Positions 1-8,160 of a stretch of 64,000 nucleotides of DNA are shown one piece after another; position 1 is the first letter of the stretch; every line of letters starts with the position of its first letter. The DNA comes from Actinobacillus delphinicola (GTDB lineage: Bacteria > Pseudomonadota > Gammaproteobacteria > Enterobacterales > Pasteurellaceae): contig NZ_LR134510.1 in the NCBI RefSeq assembly GCF_900638385.1, positions 558,001 through 622,000 on the forward strand. Direction: 5' to 3'. A program made the translations under genes and the position numbers. The notes beneath the pieces were generated by a model. That model did no database searches and was not told where the DNA came from. It worked only from the letters and a program-made list of their open reading frames with translations.

Positions 1-774
1 AACAAAGCCTATGAATTAGGACGTAAAGATTTATTTATCTATACAAAACCAGAATATCAAAAAGTATTTAAATCTTGTGGTTTCTATTTAATATCCGATG
101 CGTTGCCCTATATGGTTTTACTCGAAAATAGTAAAACTAGGTTGGAGAAATATTGCAACAAATTAAGTCAAAATAGTATTATTGCTCCACATATTGGTAG
201 TATTGTTATGAATGCTAATCCATTTACATTAGGGCATCGTTATCTTGTTGAGTTTGCATTAACGCAATGTGATTTTCTACATATCTTTGTAGTAGGAGAA
301 AATGCCTCTACATTCAGTTATGATGAAAGATTTTCTCTGGTGGAACAAGGAATTGCCGATCTTCGTGACAAAATTTGTTTACATAAAGGCTCAGAATACA
401 TTATTTCTAAAGCGACCTTCCCTAATTATTTTATTAAGGATCAGGGGATCACCGATGATTGCTATGCAGAAATCGATCTCAAACTGTTCCGTGAACATAT
501 CGCCCCAGCATTACATATCAATCAACGGTTTGTCGCTCAAGAGCCTTTTTGTCCTGTAACAGCAAAGTACAATCAAGAAATGCACTATTGGCTAGAAAAA
601 GCGCCGCTTAATAAACCAGCAATTAATGTTATCGAAATTGAAAGAAAGGCATATAATGGTATGGCAATTTCAGCCTCTTATGTCAGGAAGTTGATTAAGG
701 ATAAGCAGTGGGATGAAATTATACACCTCGTCCCAAAAACAACTTTCGATTATTTATTAGAAAAATATTCTTAA
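1..774 (+). CDS. citC: Citrate lyase ligase (C-terminal part, cut by window edge)
   Basis: [Citrate (pro-3S)-lyase] ligase, which acetylates the thiol of the citrate lyase prosthetic group to switch the enzyme on. The reading frame is open to base 1, so about 257 C-terminal residues are present and the start lies outside the window; the in-frame TTG at 103 is internal. The nucleotidyltransferase-type core is visible: NPFTLGHRYL is the HxGH-like nucleotide-binding motif and ISASYVRKLI resembles the ISxTxxR motif of that superfamily. It is followed after 33 nt by citD and heads the citCDEF-XG cluster. Identity rests on motifs plus context and is firm. Confidence 0.93.
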   Translation, partial: NKAYELGRKDLFIYTKPEYQKVFKSCGFYLISDALPYMVLLENSKTRLEKYCNKLSQNSIIAPHIGSIVMNANPFTLGHRYLVEFALTQCDFLHIFVVGENASTFSYDERFSLVEQGIADLRDKICLHKGSEYIISKATFPNYFIKDQGITDDCYAEIDLKLFREHIAPALHINQRFVAQEPFCPVTAKYNQEMHYWLEKAPLNKPAINVIEIERKAYNGMAISASYVRKLIKDKQWDEIIHLVPKTTFDYLLEKYS

Positions 775-807
775 GTAATCTGTGTTAACCCAACAGAAGG
801 AAACAAA

Positions 808-1095
808 ATGAAAATAACAAAATCTGCTATCGCAGGTACCCTTGAATCAAGCGATGCATTGGTAAGGGTATCTCCTGCTGATGAGCTTGATATTGAAATC
901 AATAGCTCTGTCGGTAAACAATTTGGTAAAGCCATTCAAGCTACAGTAGAAAAAGTTCTAACGCAACTTGGTGTCACACAGGGCTTATTTATTATTGAAG
1001 ATAAAGGTGCATTAGATTGTGTACTACAAGCTCGCCTTAAAGCCGCTTTACAACGTGCTACCGATGATCAACTAAGTTGGGAGGATCTGCTATGA
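808..1095 (+). CDS. citD: Citrate lyase acyl carrier protein (gamma subunit)
   Basis: Small acyl carrier subunit (95 aa) of citrate lyase. It carries the phosphoribosyl-dephospho-CoA arm that shuttles acetyl and citryl groups between the alpha and beta subunits. The [10 protein letters not shown] motif near the N-terminus holds Ser14, the known attachment serine in the family. An AGAAGGAAA Shine-Dalgarno precedes the ATG. The stop codon overlaps the citE start (ATGA), so the two are translationally coupled. Length is normal for CitD. Confidence 0.95.
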   Translation: MKITKSAIAGTLESSDALVRVSPADELDIEINSSVGKQFGKAIQATVEKVLTQLGVTQGLFIIEDKGALDCVLQARLKAALQRATDDQLSWEDLL

Positions 1096-1973
1096 AATTA
1101 AGACGTAGCATGCTATTCGTGCCAGGCTCAAATGCCGCAATGCTCAGCAACAGTTTTATTTACCGCCCTGATTCCATTATGTTTGACTTAGAAGATTCTG
1201 TCGCATTAAAAGAAAAAGATACCGCTAGAATCCTCGTCGCTCATACATTGGGAATGCCACTTTATAAAGAATATGGTATCGAAACCGTTGTCCGTGTTAA
1301 TCCTCTTGATTCTGAATTTGGTCTAAAAGATTTAAATCTGGTTGTGCGTGCAGGCGTTGATGTTGTGCGTATGCCAAAAACCGATACACCACAAGACGTC
1401 ATTGATATGGATCATGCCATTGCTGAAATTGAAAAACAATGTGGGCGTGAAGTAGGAAGTACCAAACTTCTTGCTGCTATTGAATCACCACTTGGTATTA
1501 CTCAAGTTAATCAAATCGCAGTCGCTTCTTCTCGCCTCATCGGAATTGCATTAGGTGCGGAAGATTATGTTCGTAATTTAAAAACAGAACGTTCACCAGA
1601 TGGTGTTGAGCTTTTCTATGCTCGTTGTTCCATTTTACAAGCCGCCCGTGCTGCGGGTATTCAAGCCTTTGATACCGTTTATTCTAATGCAAACAATGAA
1701 GAAGGCTTTTTAAAAGAAGCAAGCCTTATCAAACAACTTGGCTTTGATGGAAAATCATTAATTAATCCACGCCAAATTGAGCTTATTCATAACATCTTTG
1801 CACCAACTCAAAAAGAAGTCGATCAGGCTAAACGCATTATTGAAGCTGCCAAACAAGCCGAAAGAGAAGGTTCAGGCGTTGCTTCCTTAAACGGTAAAAT
1901 GATTGATGCACCTATTATTGAACGTGCAAAACTCGTATTAGAACGTGCAAAATCTGGCATTCGTGACGAATAA
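1092..1973 (+). CDS. citE: Citrate lyase beta subunit (citryl-ACP lyase)
   Basis: Cleaves citryl-ACP into oxaloacetate and acetyl-ACP. The 293-residue product starts [14 protein letters not shown], the typical CitE N-terminus of the HpcH/HpaI-type TIM-barrel family. [18 protein letters not shown] and AAIESPLGI carry the family's substrate and Mg2+-binding acidic residues. I chose ATG 1092 rather than the in-frame TTG at 1077 because it makes an ATGA overlap with citD and has GGGAGG just upstream. It lies inside the operon between citD and citF. Confidence 0.95.
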   Translation: MKLRRSMLFVPGSNAAMLSNSFIYRPDSIMFDLEDSVALKEKDTARILVAHTLGMPLYKEYGIETVVRVNPLDSEFGLKDLNLVVRAGVDVVRMPKTDTPQDVIDMDHAIAEIEKQCGREVGSTKLLAAIESPLGITQVNQIAVASSRLIGIALGAEDYVRNLKTERSPDGVELFYARCSILQAARAAGIQAFDTVYSNANNEEGFLKEASLIKQLGFDGKSLINPRQIELIHNIFAPTQKEVDQAKRIIEAAKQAEREGSGVASLNGKMIDAPIIERAKLVLERAKSGIRDE

Positions 1974-1988
1974 GCAAGGAGAATGGAT

Positions 1989-3500
1989 ATGACAGATCGT
2001 GAACAACGTATTGAAAAAGTACTCGAAAATAATTCTAAACTACACGCTTATCAACCTGTTCAAAAAGCAGATTCTCTTGCACAAACAGAACCTACTCGTA
2101 AACTTTGCGATAGCTTAGAAGAAGCCATTAAACGTAGTGGCTTAAAAAGTGGCATGACTATCTCATTCCACCACGCATTCCGTAACGGTGATAAAGTTAT
2201 CAACCAAGTGATGGCAAAAATTGCAGAAATGGGAATTAAAGATTTAACCCTAGCATCTAGTTCTTTAATTGATAGCCACAAACCACTAATTGAACATATT
2301 AAAAATGGCGTGGTTTCCCGTATTTATACGTCTGGATTACGTGGCGAATTAGCTGATGAGATTTCTCATGGTCTATTACCTACTCCTGTAAATATTCACT
2401 CTCACGGTGGACGTGTACACTTAATCAAAAGCGGTGAAATCAACATTGACGTGGCTTTCCTCGGCGTACCAGCCTGCGATAATTTTGGTAACGCAAATGG
2501 TTATACGGGTAAAAGTGTTTGTGGTTCACTTGGCTATGCTCGTACCGATGCAGAAGCTGCGCACAAAGTTGTACTATTAACTGAAGAAATCGTTGGTTAT
2601 CCAAATAGCCCTGCGAGCATTACTCAAGATCATGTTGATCTCATTGTAAAAGTAGATGAAGTGGGCGATGCAAGCAAAATTGGTGGCGGTGCGACTCGTA
2701 TTACAACCAACCCTCGCGAACTTCTCATTGCACGTAAAGCGGCCGATGTAATCATGAATACCACTTATTTTAAAGATGGTTTTTCATTACAAACAGGTTC
2801 AGGTGGCGCAGCCCTTGCTGTAACTCGTTTCCTTGGCGATAAAATGCGTGCTAAAAATATCAAAGCCTCATTTGCACTTGGTGGAATTACTTCTACTATC
2901 GTGAAACTTCATGAAGAAGGGCTAATTGAAAAACTGCTTGATGTCCAAAGCTTTGATAAAGATGCAGCTGAATCTCTTGCTCACAATCCAAATCATATTG
3001 AAATCTCTGCAAATCAATATGCTAACTGTAGCTCAAAAGGGGCTTCAGTTGATCGTCTTGATGTGGTTGTATTAAGTGCATTGGAAATTGATACGAAATT
3101 TAATGTCAATGTTTTAACTGGTTCAGATGGCGTAATTCGTGGTGCCTCAGGCGGTCACTGTGATACTGCTGCTTGCGCTCAGGTAGCCATTATCGTAGCG
3201 CCTCTGGTTCGTGGTCGTATTCCAACAGTGGTTGAAAATGTCATCACTTGCGTGACCCCAGGTGAAAATATTGATATCCTTGTCACTGACCATGGTGTTG
3301 CAGTTAATCCAAGCCGCCCTGATCTGATTAAAATGTTAACAGATGCTGGTATGAAACTTCACACTATTGAAGAGCTTTGTCAACTTGCCTACAGTATTAC
3401 AGGCAAACCGGAGGCAATTGAATTTACGGATCGTCCTGTTGCTGTTGTTCGTTATCGCGATGGTTCAGTAATCGATGCCGTTTATCAAGTAAAAGAATAA
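1989..3500 (+). CDS. citF: Citrate lyase alpha subunit (citrate:ACP transferase)
   Basis: Transfers citrate onto the acyl carrier protein by exchange with acetate. It belongs to the CoA-transferase fold, with glycine-rich stretches such as GGGATRITTNP and TGSGGAALAV. Two in-frame ATGs occur, at 1983 and 1989. AGGAG at 1977-1981 lies 1 nt from the first and 7 nt from the second, so 1989 (503 aa) is preferred. Length agrees with CitF (about 510 aa). It follows citE by 15 nt and is cotranscribed with citXG. Confidence 0.94.
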   Translation: MTDREQRIEKVLENNSKLHAYQPVQKADSLAQTEPTRKLCDSLEEAIKRSGLKSGMTISFHHAFRNGDKVINQVMAKIAEMGIKDLTLASSSLIDSHKPLIEHIKNGVVSRIYTSGLRGELADEISHGLLPTPVNIHSHGGRVHLIKSGEINIDVAFLGVPACDNFGNANGYTGKSVCGSLGYARTDAEAAHKVVLLTEEIVGYPNSPASITQDHVDLIVKVDEVGDASKIGGGATRITTNPRELLIARKAADVIMNTTYFKDGFSLQTGSGGAALAVTRFLGDKMRAKNIKASFALGGITSTIVKLHEEGLIEKLLDVQSFDKDAAESLAHNPNHIEISANQYANCSSKGASVDRLDVVVLSALEIDTKFNVNVLTGSDGVIRGASGGHCDTAACAQVAIIVAPLVRGRIPTVVENVITCVTPGENIDILVTDHGVAVNPSRPDLIKMLTDAGMKLHTIEELCQLAYSITGKPEAIEFTDRPVAVVRYRDGSVIDAVYQVKE

Positions 3501-3511
3501 GTATCTACCCT

Positions 3512-4948
3512 ATGTACTTAGAAAATTTTTATAATATAACATCGCTACAAGGTAGCGATGTTCCTTTACTCGAACTTCTGGACGCAAAAGAAAAGCGTGC
3601 ACGTTTACAAAAAAAATATTGCGAAACCTATAAAAAATCAGTCTTATCCGTCACACTTGTGGCAATGGGTGGCGTAAAAAGGAATCCACTTCTTGATTAT
3701 GTTTTTAAACGTGCACTCGATCGATTAAATACATTATTCCAAATGTTGAAAATCGTTCCCCTTGCACAATCTATCCAATTCTTATCCACGGGGCATGAGG
3801 CAATTTTTGCCTTATCAATTGACCCTCGTTTATTAAAACAATATTGCATCGAAATAGAAGAAAGTTTACCCCTAGCCCGCCTTTGGGATATTGATGTCAT
3901 TACACCAACTGGTGAAATCCTCAACCGAACCGATTTTTATGTTCCTGCTCGAAGCTGCTTACTTTGTGATGATAATGCTAAAATTTGTGCAAGAAATCGT
4001 AAACACTCACTCGCAGATCTTCACAACTATATGCAAAATTTAGTCGCTCAAGATTATCTTGCTGAAAAACTTGCTTACCATGCAAGTGATGCCTTGGTCG
4101 AAGAAGCGTGCTTAACGCCTAAACCAGGATTAGTTGACGCAAAAAATACTGGCGCACACCAAGATATGAATGTTCGGCTTTTACAACAAAGCGCCCGAGT
4201 TTTACGTCCATATTTCGCTAAGTTCATTCGTTTTGGGCAACAAACTGCACATTTACCAATTTCTGAAATATTATCCCGCTTACGTCCATTAGGCATTAAA
4301 GCAGAAGATGCAATGTTTCTCGTTACTAAAGGGGTAAATACGCACAAAGGGGCTGTTTTTAGCTTTGGTTTAGTCTGTACTGCTATCGGACGATTGAGCA
4401 GTACTAAAAATTTTTGGCATCAGGACCATTTTTTTACATTAGAAAATATTTGTAATTTAGTTGCCGAAATGTGTCAAGGTATCACCAAAGAATTAACTGA
4501 TGGGCAATATCCTGTTACCGCAGGTATCACCTTATTCAAACGATATGGTGTAAAAGGCGCTCGTGGAGAGGCAGAGGCTGGTTTTCCACTTTTACGCAAA
4601 TATTTCTGTATTTTTGATAAATATCAGCATCTAAGTTTTGAACATCAAAAATTCCTGTTCCTATTACATTTGATGCATGAAAATGCAGATACCAATATTC
4701 TCCACCGTGGTGGTTTAGATGGTTTAGAATTTATTCAACAACATGCTAAAGCACTACTAGAGGACAACCAAATTTATCATGATTTACCTTATCTAAAATC
4801 ACGTTTAGAAAACTTTGATACACAATGTATGGAAAAAAATTTAAGTGCAGGTGGAAGCGCAGATTTGCTTGCTCTAAGTATTTTTCTTCATGCTCTTCTA
4901 CGCATTAACTTTGATCACTCAAATCAAATAAATTTTTCCGAAAATTAG
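3512..4948 (+). CDS. citXG: Fused CitX-CitG: citrate lyase prosthetic-group transferase and triphosphoribosyl-dephospho-CoA synthase
   Basis: Bifunctional maturation enzyme of 478 aa. Residues 1 to about 170 match CitX, which attaches the phosphoribosyl-dephospho-CoA arm to CitD. Residues from about 175 match CitG, which makes the precursor from ATP and dephospho-CoA; EACLTPKPGLVD, TDGQYPVTAG and NADTNILHRGG are CitG signatures. The same fusion is known in Haemophilus influenzae. No convincing Shine-Dalgarno precedes ATG 3512, 11 nt after citF, so coupling is likely. The stop codon sits inside a copy of the dispersed ACGCC repeat. No citrate transporter follows. Confidence 0.92.
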   Translation: MYLENFYNITSLQGSDVPLLELLDAKEKRARLQKKYCETYKKSVLSVTLVAMGGVKRNPLLDYVFKRALDRLNTLFQMLKIVPLAQSIQFLSTGHEAIFALSIDPRLLKQYCIEIEESLPLARLWDIDVITPTGEILNRTDFYVPARSCLLCDDNAKICARNRKHSLADLHNYMQNLVAQDYLAEKLAYHASDALVEEACLTPKPGLVDAKNTGAHQDMNVRLLQQSARVLRPYFAKFIRFGQQTAHLPISEILSRLRPLGIKAEDAMFLVTKGVNTHKGAVFSFGLVCTAIGRLSSTKNFWHQDHFFTLENICNLVAEMCQGITKELTDGQYPVTAGITLFKRYGVKGARGEAEAGFPLLRKYFCIFDKYQHLSFEHQKFLFLLHLMHENADTNILHRGGLDGLEFIQQHAKALLEDNQIYHDLPYLKSRLENFDTQCMEKNLSAGGSADLLALSIFLHALLRINFDHSNQINFSEN

Positions 4949-4955
4949 GGCGTTA
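4938..4955 (-). repeat. Dispersed ACGCC repeat, single copy
   Basis: Reads on the minus strand as TAACGCCCTAATTTTCGG, followed by an A-rich run (AAAAATTT). It overlaps the citXG stop codon between two convergent genes. It matches the consensus ACGCCYYRATTTTC seen at eight other intergenic sites in the window. Confidence 0.7.
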
Positions 4956-5246
4956 TTTAATATTTTGATGAGATTCTTGTACTTGTAGATCAAGCGCACG
5001 TTGCATAATGATGTGGAAAATTGCATCAATATCATCATCGCTTAAATGAAGTTGACGTGTTTTTGCTTTCATTTTTAGATTTGATAAAACTTGCTGCTCA
5101 CGATTAAGATCACGCAGTGGTAAATGCTCTTGCTGTTTTTGTTTACCAATTTCATGCACAATAATTTGGCGTTGATGAAGAAGGGTTAAGAGTTCATCAT
5201 CAATTTGATTGATCTGTTTACGAAGTTTTTGAAGTTCGGCTGTCAT
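4953..5246 (-). CDS. Stand-alone AroQ-type chorismate mutase
   Basis: Converts chorismate to prephenate, the entry to Phe and Tyr synthesis. The 97-residue protein is a single AroQ (type II) domain and resembles the N-terminal mutase domain of E. coli TyrA (MTAEL start). The basic active-site pattern is present: LRKQI, LHQRQ, GKQKQ and DLNREQ. The first 29 residues of the longer open frame are discarded: ATG 5246 has AAGGAAA at correct spacing, and the discarded part encodes a terminator. It lies just downstream of tkt, separated by that terminator, so expression may depend on read-through. No fused dehydrogenase or dehydratase is present. Confidence 0.85.
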   Translation of the reverse strand: MTAELQKLRKQINQIDDELLTLLHQRQIIVHEIGKQKQQEHLPLRDLNREQQVLSNLKMKAKTRQLHLSDDDIDAIFHIIMQRALDLQVQESHQNIK

Positions 5247-5261
5247 TACTTTCCTTAAAAT

Positions 5262-5292
5262 ATAAAAAAACTGCACCAAAATGGTGCAGTTT
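5262..5292 (-). terminator. Intrinsic terminator of transketolase
   Basis: Perfect 10-bp stem AAACTGCACC (5268-5277) and GGTGCAGTTT (5283-5292) with a 5-nt loop. On the minus strand it is followed by a run of seven T. It sits after the tkt stop and about 12 nt before the Shine-Dalgarno of the chorismate mutase gene. Confidence 0.88.
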
Positions 5293-5310
5293 ATAAGATT
5301 TCGCAAAAAA

Positions 5311-7308
5311 TTAAAGAATTTCTTTCGCAACATTCACAACATTTTCTACTGTGAAGCCAAATTCTTTAAATAATTCACCTGCTGGTGCTGATTCACCGAA
5401 AGTTTTCATACCTACGATACGACCACCGAAACCAACATATTTATACCAGAAATCAGCAATACCTGCTTCAATTGCAACACGTTTAGTCACATTGCTTGGT
5501 AATACGCTTTCGCGATATGCCGCATCTTGTTTATCAAAGACATTTGTTGATGGCATTGAAACTACACGAACTTTTTTACCTTCTGCAGTTAGTTGTTGAG
5601 CGGCTTTTACTGCTAATTCCACTTCAGAACCTGTCGCGATGAAGATAAGATCTGGTGTACCTTCACAATCAACAAGCACATAAGCACCACGTGTGATGTC
5701 TGCAAGTTGTTGCGCAGTACGATCCATTTGAGTTAAGTTTTGACGACTAAAGATCATCGCACTTGGACCATCAGTACGTTCAATCGCTTGTTGCCATGCA
5801 ACTGCTGATTCTACTTGGTCACATGGGCGCCATGTATCTAAATTCGGAATTAAACGTAATGCTGTAGTTTGTTCTACTGGTTGGTGTGTTGGACCGTCTT
5901 CACCAAGACCAATTGAATCGTGGGTATAAACGAAAAGTACACGTTGTTTCATTAATGCTGCCATACGCACTGCATTGTGTGCATATTCAAAGAACATTAA
6001 GAAAGTTGCACCATATGGTAAGAAACCACCGTGTAATGCGATACCGTTCATGATCGCAGACATACCAAATTCACGCACACCGTAGTTGAGGTAATTACCA
6101 TCTTGGTTTTTCGTTGCACGAATTGGTTTTGCATTTGACCATAAAGTCAAGTTAGAGCTTGCCAAGTCTGCACTACCACCTAAAAATTCTGGTAAGAATT
6201 TTGCATACGCTTCAATAGCATTTTGTGAAGCTTTACGACTTGCGATGTTTGCAGGGTTTGCTTGTAATTGTTCAATGAATGCTTGGCTTTGTTTCGCCCA
6301 ATCTGCTGGTAATTCACCGCTTAAACGACGTTTTAATTCCGCAGCAAGTTCTGGGTAAGCTTCTTCATACGCAGTAAATTCAATATTCCACGCTTTTTCA
6401 AACGCTTCACCTTTTACTTTTGCATCCCATTCTGCATAAATTTCTTTTGGAATTTCAAATGGACCGTAATTCCAACCAAGATTTTGACGTGCTAATGCAA
6501 TTTCATCATTACCTAGTGGCGCACCGTGGCAGTTATGAGTGCCTTGTTTGTTTGGTGAGCCGTAACCAATAATAGTTTTGCAAATAATTAATGTCGGGCG
6601 ATCAGTTTCTGCTTGTGCTTTTTCGATCGCTGCTTTGATTTGATCACTGTTATGACCGTCCACGCCTGGAATTACTTGCCAGCCGTAAGCTTCAAAACGT
6701 TCTTGTGTATTATCAGTAAACCAACCTTCTACTTCACCATCAATAGAGATATTATTGTCATCATAGAATGCGATTAATTTACCTAACCCTAAAGTACCCG
6801 CTAAAGAACAAGCTTCATGTGAAACCCCTTCCATTAAACAGCCATCACCAAGGAATACGTAAGTGTGGTGATCAATAATGTTATGACCTTCACGGTTAAA
6901 TTGAGCCGCTAAAGTTTTTTCTGCGATCGCCATACCCACAGCATTGGTAATACCTTGACCTAGTGGACCTGTTGTGGTTTCAACACCTGGCGTATATCCA
7001 TATTCTGGGTGTCCTGGTGTTTTTGAATGAAGTTGACGGAAATTTTTGAGATCATCAATTGAAAGATCATAGCCCGTTAAATGTAATAAGCTATAAATGA
7101 GCATTGAGCCATGACCATTTGAAAGAATAAAACGATCACGATTCGCCCAATGTGGATTGGTTGGACTATGATGTAAAAAATCACGCCATAAAACTTCTGC
7201 AATATCTGCCATCCCCATCGGTGCACCTGGGTGTCCCGAATTGGCTTTTTGCACAGCATCCATACTTAAAACACGAATGGCGTTAGCTAATTCTTTACGA
7301 GTTGTCAT
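5311..7308 (-). CDS. tktA: Transketolase
   Basis: Thiamine-diphosphate enzyme of the pentose phosphate pathway that moves two-carbon ketol units between sugar phosphates. At 665 aa it has the usual full length. The GDG...N thiamine-diphosphate motif is present (GDGCLMEG followed by DDNNIS). SNGHGS, the LGQG loop and the [15 protein letters not shown] segment of the pyrimidine domain are intact. GGAGATCAAT precedes the ATG. Transcription ends at a strong hairpin just past the stop, with the chorismate mutase gene beyond it. Confidence 0.97.
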   Translation of the reverse strand: MTTRKELANAIRVLSMDAVQKANSGHPGAPMGMADIAEVLWRDFLHHSPTNPHWANRDRFILSNGHGSMLIYSLLHLTGYDLSIDDLKNFRQLHSKTPGHPEYGYTPGVETTTGPLGQGITNAVGMAIAEKTLAAQFNREGHNIIDHHTYVFLGDGCLMEGVSHEACSLAGTLGLGKLIAFYDDNNISIDGEVEGWFTDNTQERFEAYGWQVIPGVDGHNSDQIKAAIEKAQAETDRPTLIICKTIIGYGSPNKQGTHNCHGAPLGNDEIALARQNLGWNYGPFEIPKEIYAEWDAKVKGEAFEKAWNIEFTAYEEAYPELAAELKRRLSGELPADWAKQSQAFIEQLQANPANIASRKASQNAIEAYAKFLPEFLGGSADLASSNLTLWSNAKPIRATKNQDGNYLNYGVREFGMSAIMNGIALHGGFLPYGATFLMFFEYAHNAVRMAALMKQRVLFVYTHDSIGLGEDGPTHQPVEQTTALRLIPNLDTWRPCDQVESAVAWQQAIERTDGPSAMIFSRQNLTQMDRTAQQLADITRGAYVLVDCEGTPDLIFIATGSEVELAVKAAQQLTAEGKKVRVVSMPSTNVFDKQDAAYRESVLPSNVTKRVAIEAGIADFWYKYVGFGGRIVGMKTFGESAPAGELFKEFGFTVENVVNVAKEIL

Positions 7309-7419
7309 ATTGATCTCCTAAATATAAAAAAATTGCTGGTTATTTTACCTAATTTTAAAATAAATTTTGTGATATTACTCATAAAAAGCACTATTAATTC
7401 TATAGGATAAATAAAAATA

Positions 7420-7460
7420 ACGCCTCAATTTTCCAAAAAATTTATGGAAAATTGAGGCGT
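7420..7460. repeat. Dispersed ACGCC repeat, inverted pair forming a 15-bp hairpin
   Basis: ACGCCTCAATTTTCC (7420-7434) and its exact complement GGAAAATTGAGGCGT (7446-7460) with an 11-nt loop. It lies in the 183-bp gap between rluA and tkt, both on the minus strand. It is one of two full hairpins of this repeat in the window (the other is at 49171-49216). It may end rluA-upstream transcription, although no long T-run follows the stem. Confidence 0.85.
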
Positions 7461-7491
7461 GATAATCAATTATTTGCTTCCAAAAACCTTT

Positions 7492-8151
7492 TTAAAAAGG
7501 AACAGGGCATGAAAATTGCATAATTTCACCCGTTTTAGGATGAGCAATTTGTAAAAACTCTGCGTGCAAACATAGGCGTGGTGACATCGCTTTTGCTTGT
7601 GGATGTGCGTAGAATTTATCCCCTAAAATTGGATGTCCAAGCGCAAGCATATGCAATCTTAATTGATGAGAGCGCCCAGTAATCGGTGTTAGCTTAACAC
7701 GAGTCGTATTATTCGGTAAGCGCTCTAATACTTCAAACTCTGTTCTCGCTTTTTTACCATTTTCAAAGCAAATCCGTTGGCGAGGACGATTTTCCCAATC
7801 GCAAATGAGGGGTAAATCCACTACCCCACGATCCTCTTTCAAATGTCCCCATACCAACGCCTGATAATACTTTTTAGGCTCACGTTCTCGGAATTGACGT
7901 TTCAATTCGCGATCCGCTAATTTGCTCATGGCAAATGCAATTAACCCACTTGTCGCCATATCTAGTCGATGCGCAGGCTCGCAAAAACCATATTTTTCTT
8001 GCACCCGTGTCATTGCACTATCAAAAAACTGTGGCTGACTTCCCGGGACGGATAATAAGCCACTCGGTTTATTGACAAGCAATAAGTGATCGTCGTGATA
8101 AATCACATCTAAATAAGGATCTTTGGGAGGATCATAGTGCAATAATGCCAT
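7492..8151 (-). CDS. rluA: RluA-family rRNA/tRNA pseudouridine synthase
   Basis: Isomerises uridine to pseudouridine; RluA of E. coli modifies 23S U746 and tRNA U32. The 219-aa protein has the catalytic HRLDMATSG motif with the essential Asp, and RLHMLALGHPILGD near the C-terminus. ATG 8151 is used instead of an in-frame TTG 6 nt upstream because AGGAATTG precedes it. It starts 9 nt after the rapA stop and is almost certainly cotranscribed with rapA, as in Haemophilus and E. coli relatives. Confidence 0.93.
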   Translation of the reverse strand: MALLHYDPPKDPYLDVIYHDDHLLLVNKPSGLLSVPGSQPQFFDSAMTRVQEKYGFCEPAHRLDMATSGLIAFAMSKLADRELKRQFREREPKKYYQALVWGHLKEDRGVVDLPLICDWENRPRQRICFENGKKARTEFEVLERLPNNTTRVKLTPITGRSHQLRLHMLALGHPILGDKFYAHPQAKAMSPRLCLHAEFLQIAHPKTGEIMQFSCPVPF

Positions 8152-8160
8152 TTTCAATTC

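Noticed and set aside
103-774. TTG at 103 as the start of a short citC
   Set aside because: The frame is open to base 1 and encodes citC-like sequence there, so the gene is simply cut by the window edge.
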